From Steinernema hermaphroditum (lineage: Eukaryota > Nematoda > Chromadorea > Rhabditida > Steinernematidae), in NCBI GenBank assembly GCA_030435675.1, contig CM059622.1, positions 12,276,001-12,340,000 of the forward strand: a stretch of DNA of 64,000 nucleotides. Reading direction: 5' to 3'. The notes beneath the pieces are model-generated. The model was not told where the DNA came from. It worked only from the letters and a program-made list of their open reading frames with translations, and did not search any database. The position numbers and the translations under genes are program-made. Every line of letters starts with the position of its first letter. The first letter of the stretch is position 1. Of the stretch, positions 1 to 14,975 are shown piece after piece.

Positions 1-3000
1 CGCCTCTTTAGGAGCGGTTGGCACAACGAAATTAGCTGTGGAAATTGGTATTTTGTCCATTTTCTGCGAACGTAGAGTTGGGTAAAATTGCAATGACTAC
101 GTCATTTTCGTTCTCAAATGGGACGTTGTCACGCTAGCTAGTAAATTAGCACTTTTTTCGGGAAGGACTCGTCGCGTGATATTGTTTAGTGCAGTGGGTG
201 GGTAGCAGCTGCATAGTGCAAGATGGATTTTAGTGCGTGAAAGGGGATAGCAAGCACCTCAGCTAACATAAATACATGGAGTGTTTTATAAACCATGTTG
301 TTCTAGATTATATGTAGAATACACTGCTGAAAACAGCTATACGGCTGCAAAATTCTAAGGCTAATTTAAGTGTCAGCGCTTGCAAGGGGCTAGAATGGAC
401 AGAGTCTATTCATTTTCTTTGCATCGGATGGTCCATTAGGAAGCCAATAAACTCACACCCATAAAATCGCCCCTCCGCCACGTCCAGGCCAGTAACGATT
501 CCAAATCAAAAGTTTCTATTCTGCATAGTGTCCCGTTTCGATGTTCCTTAAAACGATCATATCCATTTCAGCTTTTCCTACTTTATTTCAGCTTCCAATC
601 TTTGTAATCGGCGCTTAATGCCTTGCACTATTAAAATCATTCGCAAATAAACACATTAGGCTCAGCACGAATCACTCGATTGTGCATCCGTGCTTGGGGA
701 ATAACACATGTGCCTATTCTTTGAACGCGTCGTTTTCGATCCTCCGTAATCCTGCAGTCTTTTCTTCTTTCTGCAGTCAAAGATCCTCCTTCGCAAAAAG
801 TCCGCTAAGTACTTTTAATTACACCTCCCGTCCTCCCGCCGCAACAGCAAATCAGATGACGTGACCGAAAACGTCCAAATGAACGGAAGCTTTGGACGTT
901 TAGCGACATCCACTTTTTGTGGGGGCGCCTACTTCCCGCGTTGTTTGCAATGTTCCTAATGGCTTCCCACTATACAAGTCTACTGCATCGATTCCGCAAT
1001 ATTCGTGGACAAAAACTTATCGCGAGCGTTGAATATCGCGAGTTTTTTTTTTGCGGTTTTTGTAGTAAAGTTGCTCGTGCATCTGGACATGTGTTTGCAA
1101 TTTGTGTCACCGCAGAGCTGTGGAGAAACGTAACAGAGTATTCTTTTCAGAACTAATTGCAAAACGCCCTTTATGCAACGCTGGGCACACACTTCGTCTC
1201 TTAGACGACCTTTTGTATACGACCGACCAAAAACCACTCCTTTCTCTCATATGTAATCACATGCATTTGAGATTAGTGGACGAAGTGACGAACTAGCGTC
1301 TGAATGCTTAATCGTTTCCGCTCATCGCGAATATTAATTGTCGCTTGTAATTGGTAGCCGCCATTACACGAACCCCACTTAGTATAACGTCCAATACACC
1401 ATCCGTATTGCCGCCAAGCTCTTTGATAGTCTTACTAGCAGTCACTTTTATGGTCTTTAAACAAACATCAGCGATTCGAATGGAATAGCACGACGTTCAT
1501 AGAAGTGCATGTTTACATGCTTGCTCAACGAATAAACGATTTTATTTTTAGATGGGTACCAGGTTATGCCTGGACGGTAACGTCATTTTCCATTTAATTG
1601 TGAGCAGCTTGAAGGAAATGGTCACCTGTTTACCGTGGAAAAGCGAAAGTTAATGGAATTCCAAAGGTGTGACATAGCCGGCCACTGATTTTTGGACTCC
1701 CACCCTCAGCCCGTGGTCGACCGACCGGGCTCCAACTCAACCCCAATTTTTCATTTCGAAAAAACCCCTGTGTTATTCTTTCCCTTTTGCCAAAATTCGA
1801 GACTCTCTCCGCCACCCTTTGCGTTCGCCCTCTCGAAATCGATGTTCTCCCTCTCTTCGCCCGCGCACACTTGCCTGAAGACACATGTGCTCAACCCCTT
1901 CTTGGCGCCACGCCTGATTGGCCAAATCATCGTCGGAGTGCCCGCGAGCGCTAGTGTCGCCTCCGAGCCGCCACTACACACACTCGGCTGTCTTCGGCGC
2001 CCACCAGGCGCCGCCCCTTTTGCGGAGTGCCCACCGCAGCACCGCCGCCGACGCGGCCGCTGCCACGAACCCAGGGAGCCACCGACGATTTTCGGCGGTC
2101 GGCGCCAAACCACTGGGCGCCAATTTTAACCTTTGGTTAAAACGTCCGCGAAAAGGCGGCTGCAGCTGGAAGACAACCACCCTATCGATTGTCCACGCTT
2201 CGTCTTGTGCGGCGCGCTCGCGTGACTATGCAAACACCTGTACAGCGTTCCCGCACTGTAGCTGGCTACTGCCGGAGAAGTGAGGCGCCATCGTCTCTGG
2301 CGGCATTGTCACTCAGCTGCTTTTTGCTCAGCTTGTTTGTTTGTGTCGCCGTTTTGCACAGCGTTTGTCTTGGTGCCGGATCGCACAATTCGACACAGTT
2401 TTTTCCTTAAACCAACCTGTCCATGATCCGCACGTAATGTTTATTACGAGGGAAAATTCCCTACAAGATCACTTATGAACCTTTCGTACCTTGATCTATT
2501 CTTTTCTTCATATAAGATGCTCCTTGATGTATAATAAACCCCTCATGAAAAGCTCCTTCGGTGGTACTGATCCTAATTCTGACTTAGTGGCTGTTCAGAC
2601 ACAACTACTCTTATTGTCTTGGTCCTTGATTTTCGAAGTTCATTTCTCAGTAATGTTTACGTGACTTACAAATATTAACAATAGAGCGGAACACGCTAGT
2701 ACGCTCGTTTTGCGCTAACTTCATTTTCTGGTTCTTGGCCATGAAATGCGCCTTTCAACGGTGTTTACATGCCACCCGAAATAACTTTTAATTTATGCTG
2801 CCATTATACGCTGGAGTTTAGAGAATCTTTGTTCTCTTTGTTTTTGTCATTCACCACTACTACTACGCCTTATTGTTCCTTCTAAAAATGCCGAAACTGT
2901 CGTCACGTCTTTGGACCGCGAAAGATCTCGTCACATCTGCACAACAACATCCCCCAAGAGCTTAGAAGGTCCCAGTGCTGCGAGTGCCCACGCTTCTCGT

Positions 3001-3669
3001 TAAGGTCTTTTGCGATTCTAATGTATAATCCTTTCAGGGCACCGAAAAAAGAAGCCATCCACTAGTGTGTCTAAATTTACTTTTGTTTACTTTGCCTAAC
3101 TAAGTGTTTGTTTTGCCATTCACAACGACGCCGAAACGAACTTCTGCGTGGGTTCGCGGAAAGCGCGATGTGTGGAAGTGGATTAAAACATGTGGCGCGA
3201 TGCCGAGGCCGCGTCGTGAACTCTGGCCCTGGCGGAAAGAAGTCCAATCTTATTTATGCGTCTCGCACATCTGAATGGTCGACCTTTTCGCGCTGACTCT
3301 TTTTGCCCCGTAATGTGATTTGATCTCATCTACATGATTCTGTCGCTCGTCATTCAATATCACAATTCTCTAGTGCTCTCCAATGCGCGCTAATTGTCGC
3401 GCTTTCGCGCGCTGACATCATCGAGCCCACCCATGCCGGACACTTCCTTGCCGAGAGAATTGCCTGATTTGTTTTACGTGACTTCTGGCTTTTAATCGTT
3501 CGCGCTCGCGCCCCTCCGTTTAGGGCCGATTGATCTGCGCGTCGCCACACGGAAAGCATCTTCGTCGCTTGCCAAAAGCCATTATGCGGATTAGATTCGC
3601 CCCCTCGGCGCGATAAATCTCCGCTTCGCGCCGTGCACTCATTTCGCTTATTTATTTACATATTTTCAG
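1..3669. other. Gene-free upstream region of goa-1, with a GC-rich block
   Basis: I see no convincing protein gene here. Short open frames on both strands have no family signature and overlap each other. Positions about 1680-2300 are markedly GC-rich and rich in CG and GCGCC motifs compared with the AT-rich surroundings, so this block may contain a distal promoter or non-coding first exon of the downstream goa-1 gene. That role is inference. The last 400 bases before the splice acceptor at 3668-3669 are also rather CG-rich. Confidence 0.4.
3668..3669 (+). promoter_or_regulatory. Splice acceptor opening the goa-1 5' leader exon
   Basis: An AT-rich tract ending TATTTTCAG is followed by a 272-base leader before the goa-1 start codon. 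It matches the nematode 3' splice-site consensus. It could receive either a spliced leader in trans or an upstream non-coding exon; the sequence alone does not say which. Confidence 0.5.
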
Positions 3670-3941
3670 ATCTCTCTTCGTCGCTTCTTCCACCGCCACC
3701 GTCTCAGCGAGCACTGCATCGCCCGCTTCTAAGCGTCGACGAGTCGTGAAGAAGAAGCGGTCGCCGCTCCTCCTCACCTGCGAGTTCCAGAGCAGCGGAC
3801 GACGAGTGTGTGTGCTTCGTGCTCACACCGCTTTTCGCACATCGACTCTCCCCGAAAGCAACTTTTTTGGCAACTCTGTTACACTGCCACGCCGTCAAAG
3901 CGGGCAGTAACTGAAGGGCAGTCAAAATTCTTTGCGTCAAA

Positions 3942-6390
<2,449 letters not shown>

Positions 6391-8998
6391 TCTCGCTCTC
6401 CACTCCGGAAAGCTCTCAGCTCCCCTACTGTCTAAACCCGATTCTCTCGATGCACTCACTATCTGCTTTGTAGATATCCGAACTTATTTATTACTTTCTC
6501 GTTTCGGTTGAACATAATGAGATTCTTCCCCGTCTTGTCGTTTGTGACTCCTGTGTTTATTTATGTTTTACGACTACACACCCTATTTCTCACATTAAAG
6601 CTTTATCCAGTCAGCAGTTACATCCGTTTTATCGACTCCCTGTTTTCCAGCTTCATAGCATCCGATCACAAAATCCAGTCATCCCAGTTTCCGTTTGTTT
6701 TCACTAATGGTTTTTCCCTATTTGTTCGACTGAAGTATCGCTCGAAAGCGATAGGATAATCAGCGATGTTGTTGTGGTGTACACTTCGAACAGATTGTCA
6801 TAGATATTGTTCTGTATTCGTCTTTTTCGATAAATTATCGTATTATGACGTTGTACACATAGATGAAGGGCTATGCAACGACAGACAGCTTCGGTATACA
6901 TCTAAGAAGTGCCTAGACGTGTCTAGAATAGGGGCAATGGCAGCAAACGTAATGACAGGGCCTTCGGGCTCGCATGAATTATCTAGACATTAGCCTAAAT
7001 CAAATATAACGGCTTTGCATAAACAACAAATACGGCGCTCGCGTACGCCTCACCCGCAACCTCTTAAATCTATGGTATGAACCTAAGATGTGGATTCCAG
7101 ATTTCTTCGACTCTCTGTCCTCGTGTCACATTGTTGGCGTCAAATAGTGCTCTCCAAGGAAGAAACAAAGCACGCAAATCAGGAAAGAAGCACGTCGGCC
7201 GTTTTCTCAGAAACTGTGTTCATTACAACCAAAGTTTACATGAAATCCGTGTAAACCAGCAACACACTAAAATACACCAACACATCACACACCAACACAC
7301 CAACAACACTAAAAATCGTAGGTGATCATGGAAGCCTATGATGTTCACCAACTTGCCCCTTTCTACAACGCACTGCGTAGACATTGACAGTTATAGAGTT
7401 ATAGATCAGTTATAGAACTGTCCTCGAAAAACTGGCTGAACCGTATTCCAAAGCTTGTCTCATTCCAGCAAGAGTCCGGCTTTTTTGTCTTTACTCTTAA
7501 AGAAGGTGCAAAGATCGGAAACGTTGCCCAGAGACAGACGAAAACACACCTACCTCAGCAATCAGTCATACCTGGTGAATGTCATTTCTGACGTCAAACC
7601 GAGATAACAGCCGCGTCAAATTACAACTCGCTTTGATTCATGGTGCGTCATGCTGGTATAACAGGAGGTCAAGAGGTGAATTGGAAGCCACATGTTATGA
7701 TTTACTGCTTGTCGTACTTTGCAGATTTGCATTGTATGTGTGTGTGGTGAGAAGCGTTCCAGTTAACACTGATTTGACAATGATCGCTCAATTTAAATAA
7801 GCCAACTGCATGAGAGCCACGTAAAAAAGCGCTTTAACCAATTCTAAATTGAAACCACATAGGACTGTTGACGATCTTCTACAGAAGAGTAACGCCATGG
7901 TCTGTCGCAGCAGTCGCGCTATATGAAAGTGAAGACCAAGAAATCAGTAAATAAAATATCTGTCTGTGGCGTTTGGTCAACTAACAAATGAAGTTTCATG
8001 ACTAATAGGAATAGGTATTATTTTATAGTTATTACGTATTAGGTAAAAGTCAAAAGAAGCTACAAAACATCTTGTGTCAAACAAGAACTTGACTGTGAAC
8101 CCATGAGTGCTTCTGGCAAAATATCTTTTTTTTCATGAACACTAATTGTTTCTATTGATTTATTTTCGCGAATGGATAGTACTGCGCTATGCAGTGCCTC
8201 CTTGGGCATACATAATTAAGCATAGAATGACATGATTGTTTCTGTCTTCGGTCGAACAGACGTAGTCCGACTAGAAGACAGCAATGCCAGCTATTTACGC
8301 GTATCGCGCAGCAGCAGCCTAACGACATAAATCGTCTTTGGAGTTCCAAGGTCTCACAAAGAAAGCGATAGCCTCACCACCAGCATCGCCACACGAAGTC
8401 GTTTCGACGCCAAAGTCTGCGTGGTTGGCCGACTTCATGTGCCATATGTAGCATCACCGCCGAACCAGTCCCGGATTCTAACCGGTCCGACGCCAGAGCA
8501 AAACTCGCGCTTCTTTCCACTCCACCACCGAAGTCGAAGAAGAAGAAGAAGCTACGATTTTATATTCATCTTTCTTGTGCTATCTGGGCTATCGTGAAGG
8601 ACGTAAACTATCGACTCATTATATGAACTCAAAAAATTGACATCTACTAATTCAGATGTGACTTTTACTGATTATACTTGATGAATGGATTTTGTAGCAC
8701 GCTTCTAAGCATCTGGTAGAAACGTAGGATATAGTTGAGGTCAGGCGATTTGGTGGCGATTGCTCCTTCTTGTCTCAGTCAGGCGACAATTTCTGCAACT
8801 TTACAAAACGAAACTTAGGAAACATCGAATCTTGTCTATTATTCATCCGCATGTCGCTCTGCACCGCTACTTTCGATTAGAAACGCTAACTACAACTGAG
8901 TTTCGTTTGCAGTCTACCATCTACGAAAAATACCATTATTTAAATCAATTTAAAGGAATAGGCACCGCTTAGAGAAGTAAATAAACGGAAACGTAACG
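6391..8998. other. 3' flank of goa-1 and gene-free stretch
   Basis: The first few hundred bases after the stop codon are presumably the goa-1 3' UTR; ATTAAA at about 6594 is a possible polyadenylation signal. After that I see only short unconvincing frames. A CA-rich low-complexity patch lies at about 7257-7312. No RNA gene was recognised. Confidence 0.4.
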
Positions 8999-9493
8999 AT
9001 GGACCGCTTCCCCTCGTTTCTTGTTCTCCTTCTGGTTATGTGCTACAGTTCTTCTAAACTTTTTCAATTTCCAATTGCGGCTAACACTGGGAACATTAAA
9101 TACACTGGATTCTGTAAAAAAATGTTAAAAAAACAAATTGGATTTTCAGTATCTGGATTAGTGCATGAGAATTTGGCGTCAATGTGTCTCTTCTACTTTG
9201 TGCTCCACATCAGAATTACATCAAGAAGTGACTCTTATGGTTGTTATGCGAACAGAAAACAAGTGGTGGGTGTCGAAAGAACAAAAGAGACTTCACGTCA
9301 TTGTTTCTATTTCCCATGTTCAGTAGACATAACCTTACTGTCGCCAGTCAATACATCGAACGTAAATGAGTTAAATCAATTCATAGAAATGATATTTCCC
9401 ACAGAAAATAGGAAAACAGTCCGAATTGCTTTTGGAGCTCTTTTCCCATATTATAGAGTCTCCCCCAGACGTATTGCTAAGACCCATTTCTGA
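8999..9493 (+). CDS. Hypothetical secreted protein (weak)
   Basis: An uninterrupted frame of 164 residues begins with a good signal-peptide-like start, Met-Asp-Arg followed by a Leu/Val-rich core ending near Ser-Ser-Ser at residue 18. The rest has several cysteines but no motif I recognise. A second open frame overlaps its end (about 9426-9674, +), so the true gene may be spliced across both, or this may be a decayed gene. A TTTTCAG acceptor-like site at about 9143-9149 inside the frame suggests that an intron is possible. Function unknown; it may be a chance open frame. Confidence 0.25.
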   Translation: MDRFPSFLVLLLVMCYSSSKLFQFPIAANTGNIKYTGFCKKMLKKQIGFSVSGLVHENLASMCLFYFVLHIRITSRSDSYGCYANRKQVVGVERTKETSRHCFYFPCSVDITLLSPVNTSNVNELNQFIEMIFPTENRKTVRIAFGALFPYYRVSPRRIAKTHF

Positions 9494-9674
9494 AAACATT
9501 ATTTGGTTGAAACATACACAGCTTAGTATGAGATTTTCTGGACATAACTCCGTGGCTATATACGACAGTCGTGTCAATTTTTCATTGAATCGTGTAATTT
9601 TCAATAAGATCGAATTGTTTAAAACTACTGTTTTTGAAATTCGTCATCTACCTGTTCATAGTCATCAACAGTAG

Positions 9675-10198
9675 AGATCGGTTATGTGAAAAGCATCTTG
9701 TGATTGCGACCTTTCAATGAGATTACGATTAAATGTAATTTATTTCAAAAGTTGCTTGGCTTCAGCTTGATAAAAGTCGAAGCTGCAAAACAGTTATAAG
9801 AACATATGTGTGTTGAAAGGTATTGTCCTATAGCGCCCTGCGATTCTACTGTATGCAAATGGTTGGCTGATGAGACTCTTAGGAACGCTTGTATGAATTC
9901 TGTCGTTGCGGCTGGTTTTAGTATGCCGTCAGGGTCGGTTGCTCACGAACGCTACCGCCAGCAGCGATAGCAGATCCCGAAAAGGATGTTTTGCTGTCAA
10001 GGAATTCTCGATGATCCACGAATCGGCGACAGATAGGTTGAGAAGCGGTTCTGAAAGCATTCGAAGGGGTACATCTAAATTTGAAAGGGGTGCTGCATCT
10101 AAATTTGTTTTCTTTTGCAATAGGATTTTCTTTGGCGCACTTTGAATATTCGTAAACCCGTGAATCGATTGTTGTGATCGGGTGTGATGAGCGCCTGC
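9675..10198. other. Gene-free spacer
   Basis: AT-rich sequence with only short overlapping frames on both strands. The palindrome-rich element described next begins at its right edge. Confidence 0.35.
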
Positions 10199-10625
10199 CA
10201 TGTAAAAAAGGAACCCCTCCCGTAAATATAGTGAATTATACCAGCATGACGCCTGCCACGTAAAAAAAGAACCCCTGACTTTTAATTATATCATTCAAGG
10301 AGGAACGGGTACTCTTTATCGGATCCGTATGGTGTGGCCAAAGTTCATAACTCCTTTGATCCGCAGAAGAGTTGGCAAGTCAGTCTACTTTTAAAAAGTA
10401 ACCCACAAGAAATGTTGAAATACGGACTTGTCATAAACTTCTTGGATTCTTCCGTAATTACCAAACTGATCTGTACATTGCAAGCTGATATAATTATTCA
10501 CGAGGACTTCTAAATTCCATTATATTGCTCATTATATAATTGCTGGTGTCCTATCGCTCACGTGCCTTCGCGTTATGGTGGTATAATTCATTATATTTAC
10601 GGGAGGGGTTCCTTCTTTTACGTGG
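10199..10625. mobile_element. Foldback (MITE-like) element upstream of receptor A
   Basis: The left arm, about 10199-10243, is nearly the reverse complement of the right arm, about 10579-10625. The arms pair for roughly 45 bases with few differences, including the GGAACCCCTCCCG / CGGGAGGGGTTCC blocks. A second imperfect copy of the left end lies inside at about 10249-10279. There is no transposase frame, so this looks like a non-autonomous inverted-repeat element. It ends about 125 bases before the receptor A start codon and may lie in its promoter. Confidence 0.7.
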
Positions 10626-10747
10626 ATTATCCATTGTCCGAGTGCATCCCATCCTCACCTCCTGTCAGCTTCCTGTTTGTCCCATCGTCGGATCTTCCTA
10701 TCCCGCACCGCCATCATGTACGCCAAACTGTTTTCCTCCCGCGTTTC

Positions 10748-10749
10748 AG
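10748..10749 (+). promoter_or_regulatory. Splice acceptor 2 nt before receptor A start
   Basis: GCGTTTCAG is followed by two adenines and then the ATG of receptor A. The placement matches nematode spliced-leader acceptors and supports the chosen start over in-frame ATGs further upstream. Confidence 0.55.
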
Positions 10750-10751
10750 AA

Positions 10752-11730
10752 ATGTTTCTTCGTCTTTTCTCGTGCAGTCTTTTTCTGACACTATGCTTCG
10801 TATTCACTCCACTATACTTGAGAATCATTCAAGTAGGATCAGTGCTGGCTCTGCATTTGACTCGAATAATTATCGCTGTAGGTGTTTATAACGAACAAGA
10901 AATACAAATTTCGGAAAGGTTACAAACTCATGACGCAAATCGGCATTGCTCAATGTGGAACCTGTCCAGGTCTCGTGCTTCTTTCCTTTGCCATTGCCCT
11001 CAACGATGATCCGGTCGGCCTTCCTACATTCTTCATGAAAATCATGAATAGCTGCCGTAGGGTGGAGGCTGTGCTATCCGTTGCCTTGGCCATGGAAAGA
11101 GTCTTGACCGTGTTTGCCATCAAGAAGGGACGAATCTGCGTCGACGTAGGTGTCTGGAACACTCCCCGTGCATGAACCTTTCCAGATTCTGACAGTAATT
11201 GCATGGCTATACGGAATTATAAACACCATCCTGCTTAACAGCCCTTGGGCAGATTTTGTGGTTGTCCCTAACGAATATGGAGCGTCCTATGTTACAAGCC
11301 TACCGGTGACACCTATCCTAAAAAAGGCCAGCTTTTACTCGTCGGTTGGCGGCTCTGCAATAACCTTCGTTATCTACCTGATCATCATCGCTCAACTTGT
11401 ACGACAGAAACTGGCTATTAAAACATATAAACTCGAAGTCCACGAGAAGTCAATATTTCTACAGTCGTTTGTACGGTTCGCTGGAGATACGACGATGACG
11501 TTACTGTATCACGTTATGACTCAAACTGTTCCTGATAGCGACCTTTTGAACGTTTCAATTACCCTTGGCTATCTCATAAATAATCTTGTGCTACCTCCGT
11601 TGTTTTCCGTGATTGTTAGCAGGTAATGACTTCTTATTGTTTTCCTTCTAAAGTGCATTTCAGGAGCTTACGAATCGACGTTCTCCTCTTCATAGTCAAA
11701 TCTACGATTGTTACGCCCATACACAGTTAG
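10752..11730 (+). CDS. 7TM chemoreceptor A, four exons, 282 aa
   Basis: Nematode serpentine receptor, probably a chemosensory GPCR in the plasma membrane; ligand unknown. Exons: 10752-10832, 10882-11145, 11186-11622, 11664-11730, sum 849 bases. Exon 1 codes the first hydrophobic segment, ending with a PLYLRIIQ-type motif. Exon 2 carries the family pattern YKLMTQIGIAQC, then CRRVEAVLSVALAMER, a DRY-like position at the end of TM3. Exon 3 contains the NSPWADF loop, TM5, and TM6-TM7 ending in LPPLFSVIVSR. Exon 4 is a short 22-residue tail. Introns are 40-49 bases. The same exon pattern recurs in the downstream paralogues B-D, which confirms the splice choices. I cannot assign the exact sr class with confidence; Srt-like is my best guess. 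No disabling change is seen. Confidence 0.85.
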
Positions 11731-12296
11731 TAAAGCTACGGTATTTGGACTGCTTACTGCTCAAGATTGTGATTTCGTTGAAGTGGAAATGATGGACATT
11801 GAAACGAGTATGTACTATGTACAAGGTTTCTTATGGATTGATTATATTGTCTGTATTTATGTATATCCATCCATGCGTCACGCAATCTGGTAATAGAAAG
11901 CAAACATTCACGAAAACGAACAACAGAAGTGCAGAAAAGGTGCAATCCTTTTCTAAGAACGTTGTTCTTCGTTGTACTTTGAGATTAAACGGGCGTTGTG
12001 GTTGTTGATATTTTGAACAGAGGCTCAGCGGGCAATTTGAGTGGGCATTCATGTGGTGGTCAGGGGGGGGACGAAATGCAGTTTCATCTGCATGGAAAGA
12101 CATCTATTTACAGGTTCTAACACCGTTTCAACCATGCTTTTCAGCCGTTCCATGTTTGTATTCTGGATCGTCCGATGACAGGTCGAGCTGAACTAAAAGG
12201 CGAACTCCATAAACTTTCACATCGTGATTTCTCAGATTACCCTATGTTTCTTCCTTGCTCCTTACATCTGTTTTACAAATGGCTTAAAACACTTTG

Positions 12297-13814
12297 GAGA
12301 ATAGAATAGAAAGATCAAAGAACACAAAAAAGACATTAAATAAGGAATTGTATCTTTATAAGTACTTTGTGATCCCGATTCCAACGGGATTCCAACATCA
12401 AGGCGAACAGTTACCAGCTAATCTGATATACAGGATCATTCGTAGCATCTACAACACACAAAAGCTGTTTCGTGTTAGACTATACACAACTTTTCTTGTC
12501 GATATATCTACGCCTGATCATGACCGATGCCGTCTATGGTCCGACTTTGCAGCCAAAATCATAACTCCTCTCTGTTGCTCTTCGCTCCCTCAAACCACCG
12601 GTACGGCAAGACGTAACAACAAGAAGAAATCGAAAACCAGGGCGAATGATTGGTGAACAATAGCCAGAGTTTGTGGGTCTGCAACGTAGGAGGGATGGAA
12701 GTTAGGGGACACGATGTGATCAAAACAGAGCTTTTATTACATCACCAGTCCGTCCGCACACAAAATCGGCGTACGAAACCACATTTCAGCAACAAGATAC
12801 GTTGCAAGAGTTGTCTAGACAGAAAAAAGGGCGAAGAGACGCAGACAAAAAGCAGACTTCTCGGCTTACACTGAAGCGATTTAATGCCGAACTTGCTGAC
12901 TACAATGAAGAACTGACTGTCCATATTCCAAGGTGATACGGTTGCAGTAAATGAAGGCTGAAATTGCAACAACATCTGGGTTAAACTACTGTTTTGTTTC
13001 CTCGTTTATGAACTGTACTGAATCGTACGAGTTTACGAGTTTTACGAGTTTATCTTCTCGTATAGTGACTATCCATATTTGAAAGCGATACGGCTGCAGT
13101 AAATGAAGGCCAGCATTTAGCAACATCTTGGTCGAACAAATGTTTAACTTTGGCGCTTATGAACTCTACCATTGGATCGTAACTGTTACCATCAACACTG
13201 CGGCTTGGCGAAAACCCAGTACGTAGAAGTTGCGTACGTAACCAACATATCCTTTTAACCGCGTGAGAATGTACCAGTGAAAAAAGTTCTTGACGAAAAA
13301 GTCTATGCGCCTACCGCTCATACTCTGCGTGCTCAGTACATTCCCAAAACTCGTGCGTAAACAAAAATCGGCCATGTCCCATGATGGGAAAAAGTTCTAA
13401 AGGTTACGCTGTTGTTCAGTGCACCATCGGTGTTATGAAAATATTAGATGTCTGGCCTTGTGTCTCCACTTTGTAGGTGGACAATTTCGATGTTGCGATC
13501 GCATTCAAGGGTCAAAATTTAAGTACTTCATTTCCAATGTTTGCGTGTTTTAATGAGCATAACAATTGAAAATAAGGTCAATATATTTGTGAGACCCACG
13601 GAGCGTCAAGGGTAATGAGGGTCTCGCCTTCATACATACTCTCACACGGGTGAGCCTCTACGCGGAACGGCTTACGCCCCCGTTAAAAAGCTATTCTGCA
13701 AGTACATCTGTTATAATCCTGTTGGAATCGGGATTGCGAAGTACTTATAAAAATACAATTCCTTATTTAAGGCCTTTTTTGTTTGAGGCTCTTTTATCTT
13801 TTTGTTCTATTCTC
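12297..13814. mobile_element. 1.5 kb element with about 95-bp terminal inverted repeats
   Basis: The left terminus, about 12297-12390, is roughly 85-90% complementary by eye to the right terminus, about 13716-13814; shared blocks include the AAGTACTT and GGAATTGTAT / ATACAATTCC segments. The element fills most of the space between receptors A and B. Inside are two direct copies of a segment of roughly 115 bases, about 12914-13028 and 13065-13181. No transposase-like protein was recognised, so it is likely non-autonomous or badly decayed. Confidence 0.65.
12914..13181. repeat. Two diverged direct repeats inside the inverted-repeat element
   Basis: Segments starting at about 12914 and 13065 share TCCATAT, then GATACGG and TGCAGTAAATGAAGGC, then AGCAACATCT-like and TATGAACT blocks, ending at GGATCGTA or TGAATCGTA. 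They are about 151 bases apart. A short run of GTTTACGAG-type repeats (about 13027-13053) lies between them. Confidence 0.55.
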
Positions 13815-13986
13815 AATCGTCTTTTAAGTCACGAGGATTTTCATGAACGAGGAAGGAACATACTTTATATATGGAAAGGTTCCCAACAATAAAATGGGAC
13901 AATGAAATCTGCATGCAGTTTACCAGATTCGTGTGGTTTTAAATAAGCCATAATGCTACTTCCACGGGTCTACTAATTCAATATTC

Positions 13987-13988
13987 AG
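13987..13988 (+). promoter_or_regulatory. Splice acceptor 2 nt before receptor B start
   Basis: ATATTCAG followed by GA and then ATG. Placement and spacing match the acceptor before receptor A and decide the start of receptor B. Confidence 0.55.
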
Positions 13989-13990
13989 GA

Positions 13991-14975
13991 ATGTTTCTTC
14001 AGATATCCATAGCTGTCCTTTATATTTCATTGTGTGTTGTGTTCACTCCATTCTATGTGAAACTCATCCACGTAAGTTACTACTTTCGGTGTTGCCTATT
14101 CCACTGCCCCTTCAGGTTTTCATCACAAACAAGAAGTACAAATTCTTGAAAGCGTACAAATTGATGACTCAGATTGGAGTTGTTCAATGTGCATCATGTC
14201 CTGCCTTTATTATGCTAGGATACTCTATCGCCGTAGGATACGATCCTCACAACATCGCCTCATTTTTGATCAAGATCATGAATGGATGCAGAAGAGCGGA
14301 GGCTTTTCTCAGCGTTGCGTTGGGTCTGGAAAGATTTCAGACCATCTTTCGTTTTCAACACTTCCGATTCCTCGTTGATGTAGGTGCTTTTTTCATGAAA
14401 CAGAGCAAACGTCTTTTCTTTCAGGGATTAATAATCGTTGCTTGGCTTTATGGGCTAACCAATATCGCCCTATTCAACAGTCCGCTGTCTGAGTTCGCTG
14501 TTGTCCCCGAGAAGTTTGGCCCAGCCTATAACAGAAGCTTTCCAGCCACGGCTATTATCGAGAAAGTCAACTTCTGCTCTTCTGTCACAGCCTCCGTTAC
14601 GACCTTTTTGCTCTATCTGCTCATCGTGGGACATCTGTTGCATCAAAAGCTCTCTGTTAAGACATTTCAAATGGAAGTTAACGAAAAGTCCATCTTCATC
14701 CAAGCGTTTGTTCGATTTTTCGGCGACACTGCCATGAGCCTCATGTACCACGTGGTACCCTTGCTCGTGCCAAAGTCAACTGTTCTTCAAATTACAACGA
14801 CGCTCGGATATATAGTGAATAGTCTTGTGCTACCGCCAGTTTTGTCGATGATTGTTAGCAGGTAGGGTGTGGCGCAAATCGAGCATTCAGTCGAAGTTGG
14901 TCACTTTGCAGGAGCCTCCGGAAAGACGTTGTTGTATTCATCGTATCGAAGGTATCATCTGTCCATGCTTCATAA
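13991..14975 (+). CDS. 7TM chemoreceptor B, four exons, 281 aa
   Basis: Close paralogue of receptor A. Exons: 13991-14071, 14116-14379, 14425-14861, 14912-14975, sum 846 bases. Exons 1, 2 and 3 have exactly the lengths of those in A (81, 264, 437). Exon 2 begins VFITNKKYKF as in A and continues with a YKLMTQIG motif and a CRRAEAFLSVALG motif. Exon 3 carries the NSPLSEF loop and ends LPPVLSMIVSR; exon 4 adds a short SLRKDVV-type tail. Intron 2 (14380-14424) is 45 bases, a multiple of three with no stop, so an unspliced reading also stays open. Comparison with A shows the intron should be removed. The gene appears intact. Confidence 0.87.

Noticed and set aside
1692..2283. Several long overlapping open frames on both strands (up to 145 codons)
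   Set aside because: They arise from the GC-rich composition, which depletes stop codons; they lack domains and overlap in five frames.
7257..7312. CA-rich array as a possible CRISPR or satellite
   Set aside because: Irregular low-complexity sequence without fixed unit or spacers; the genome is eukaryotic.
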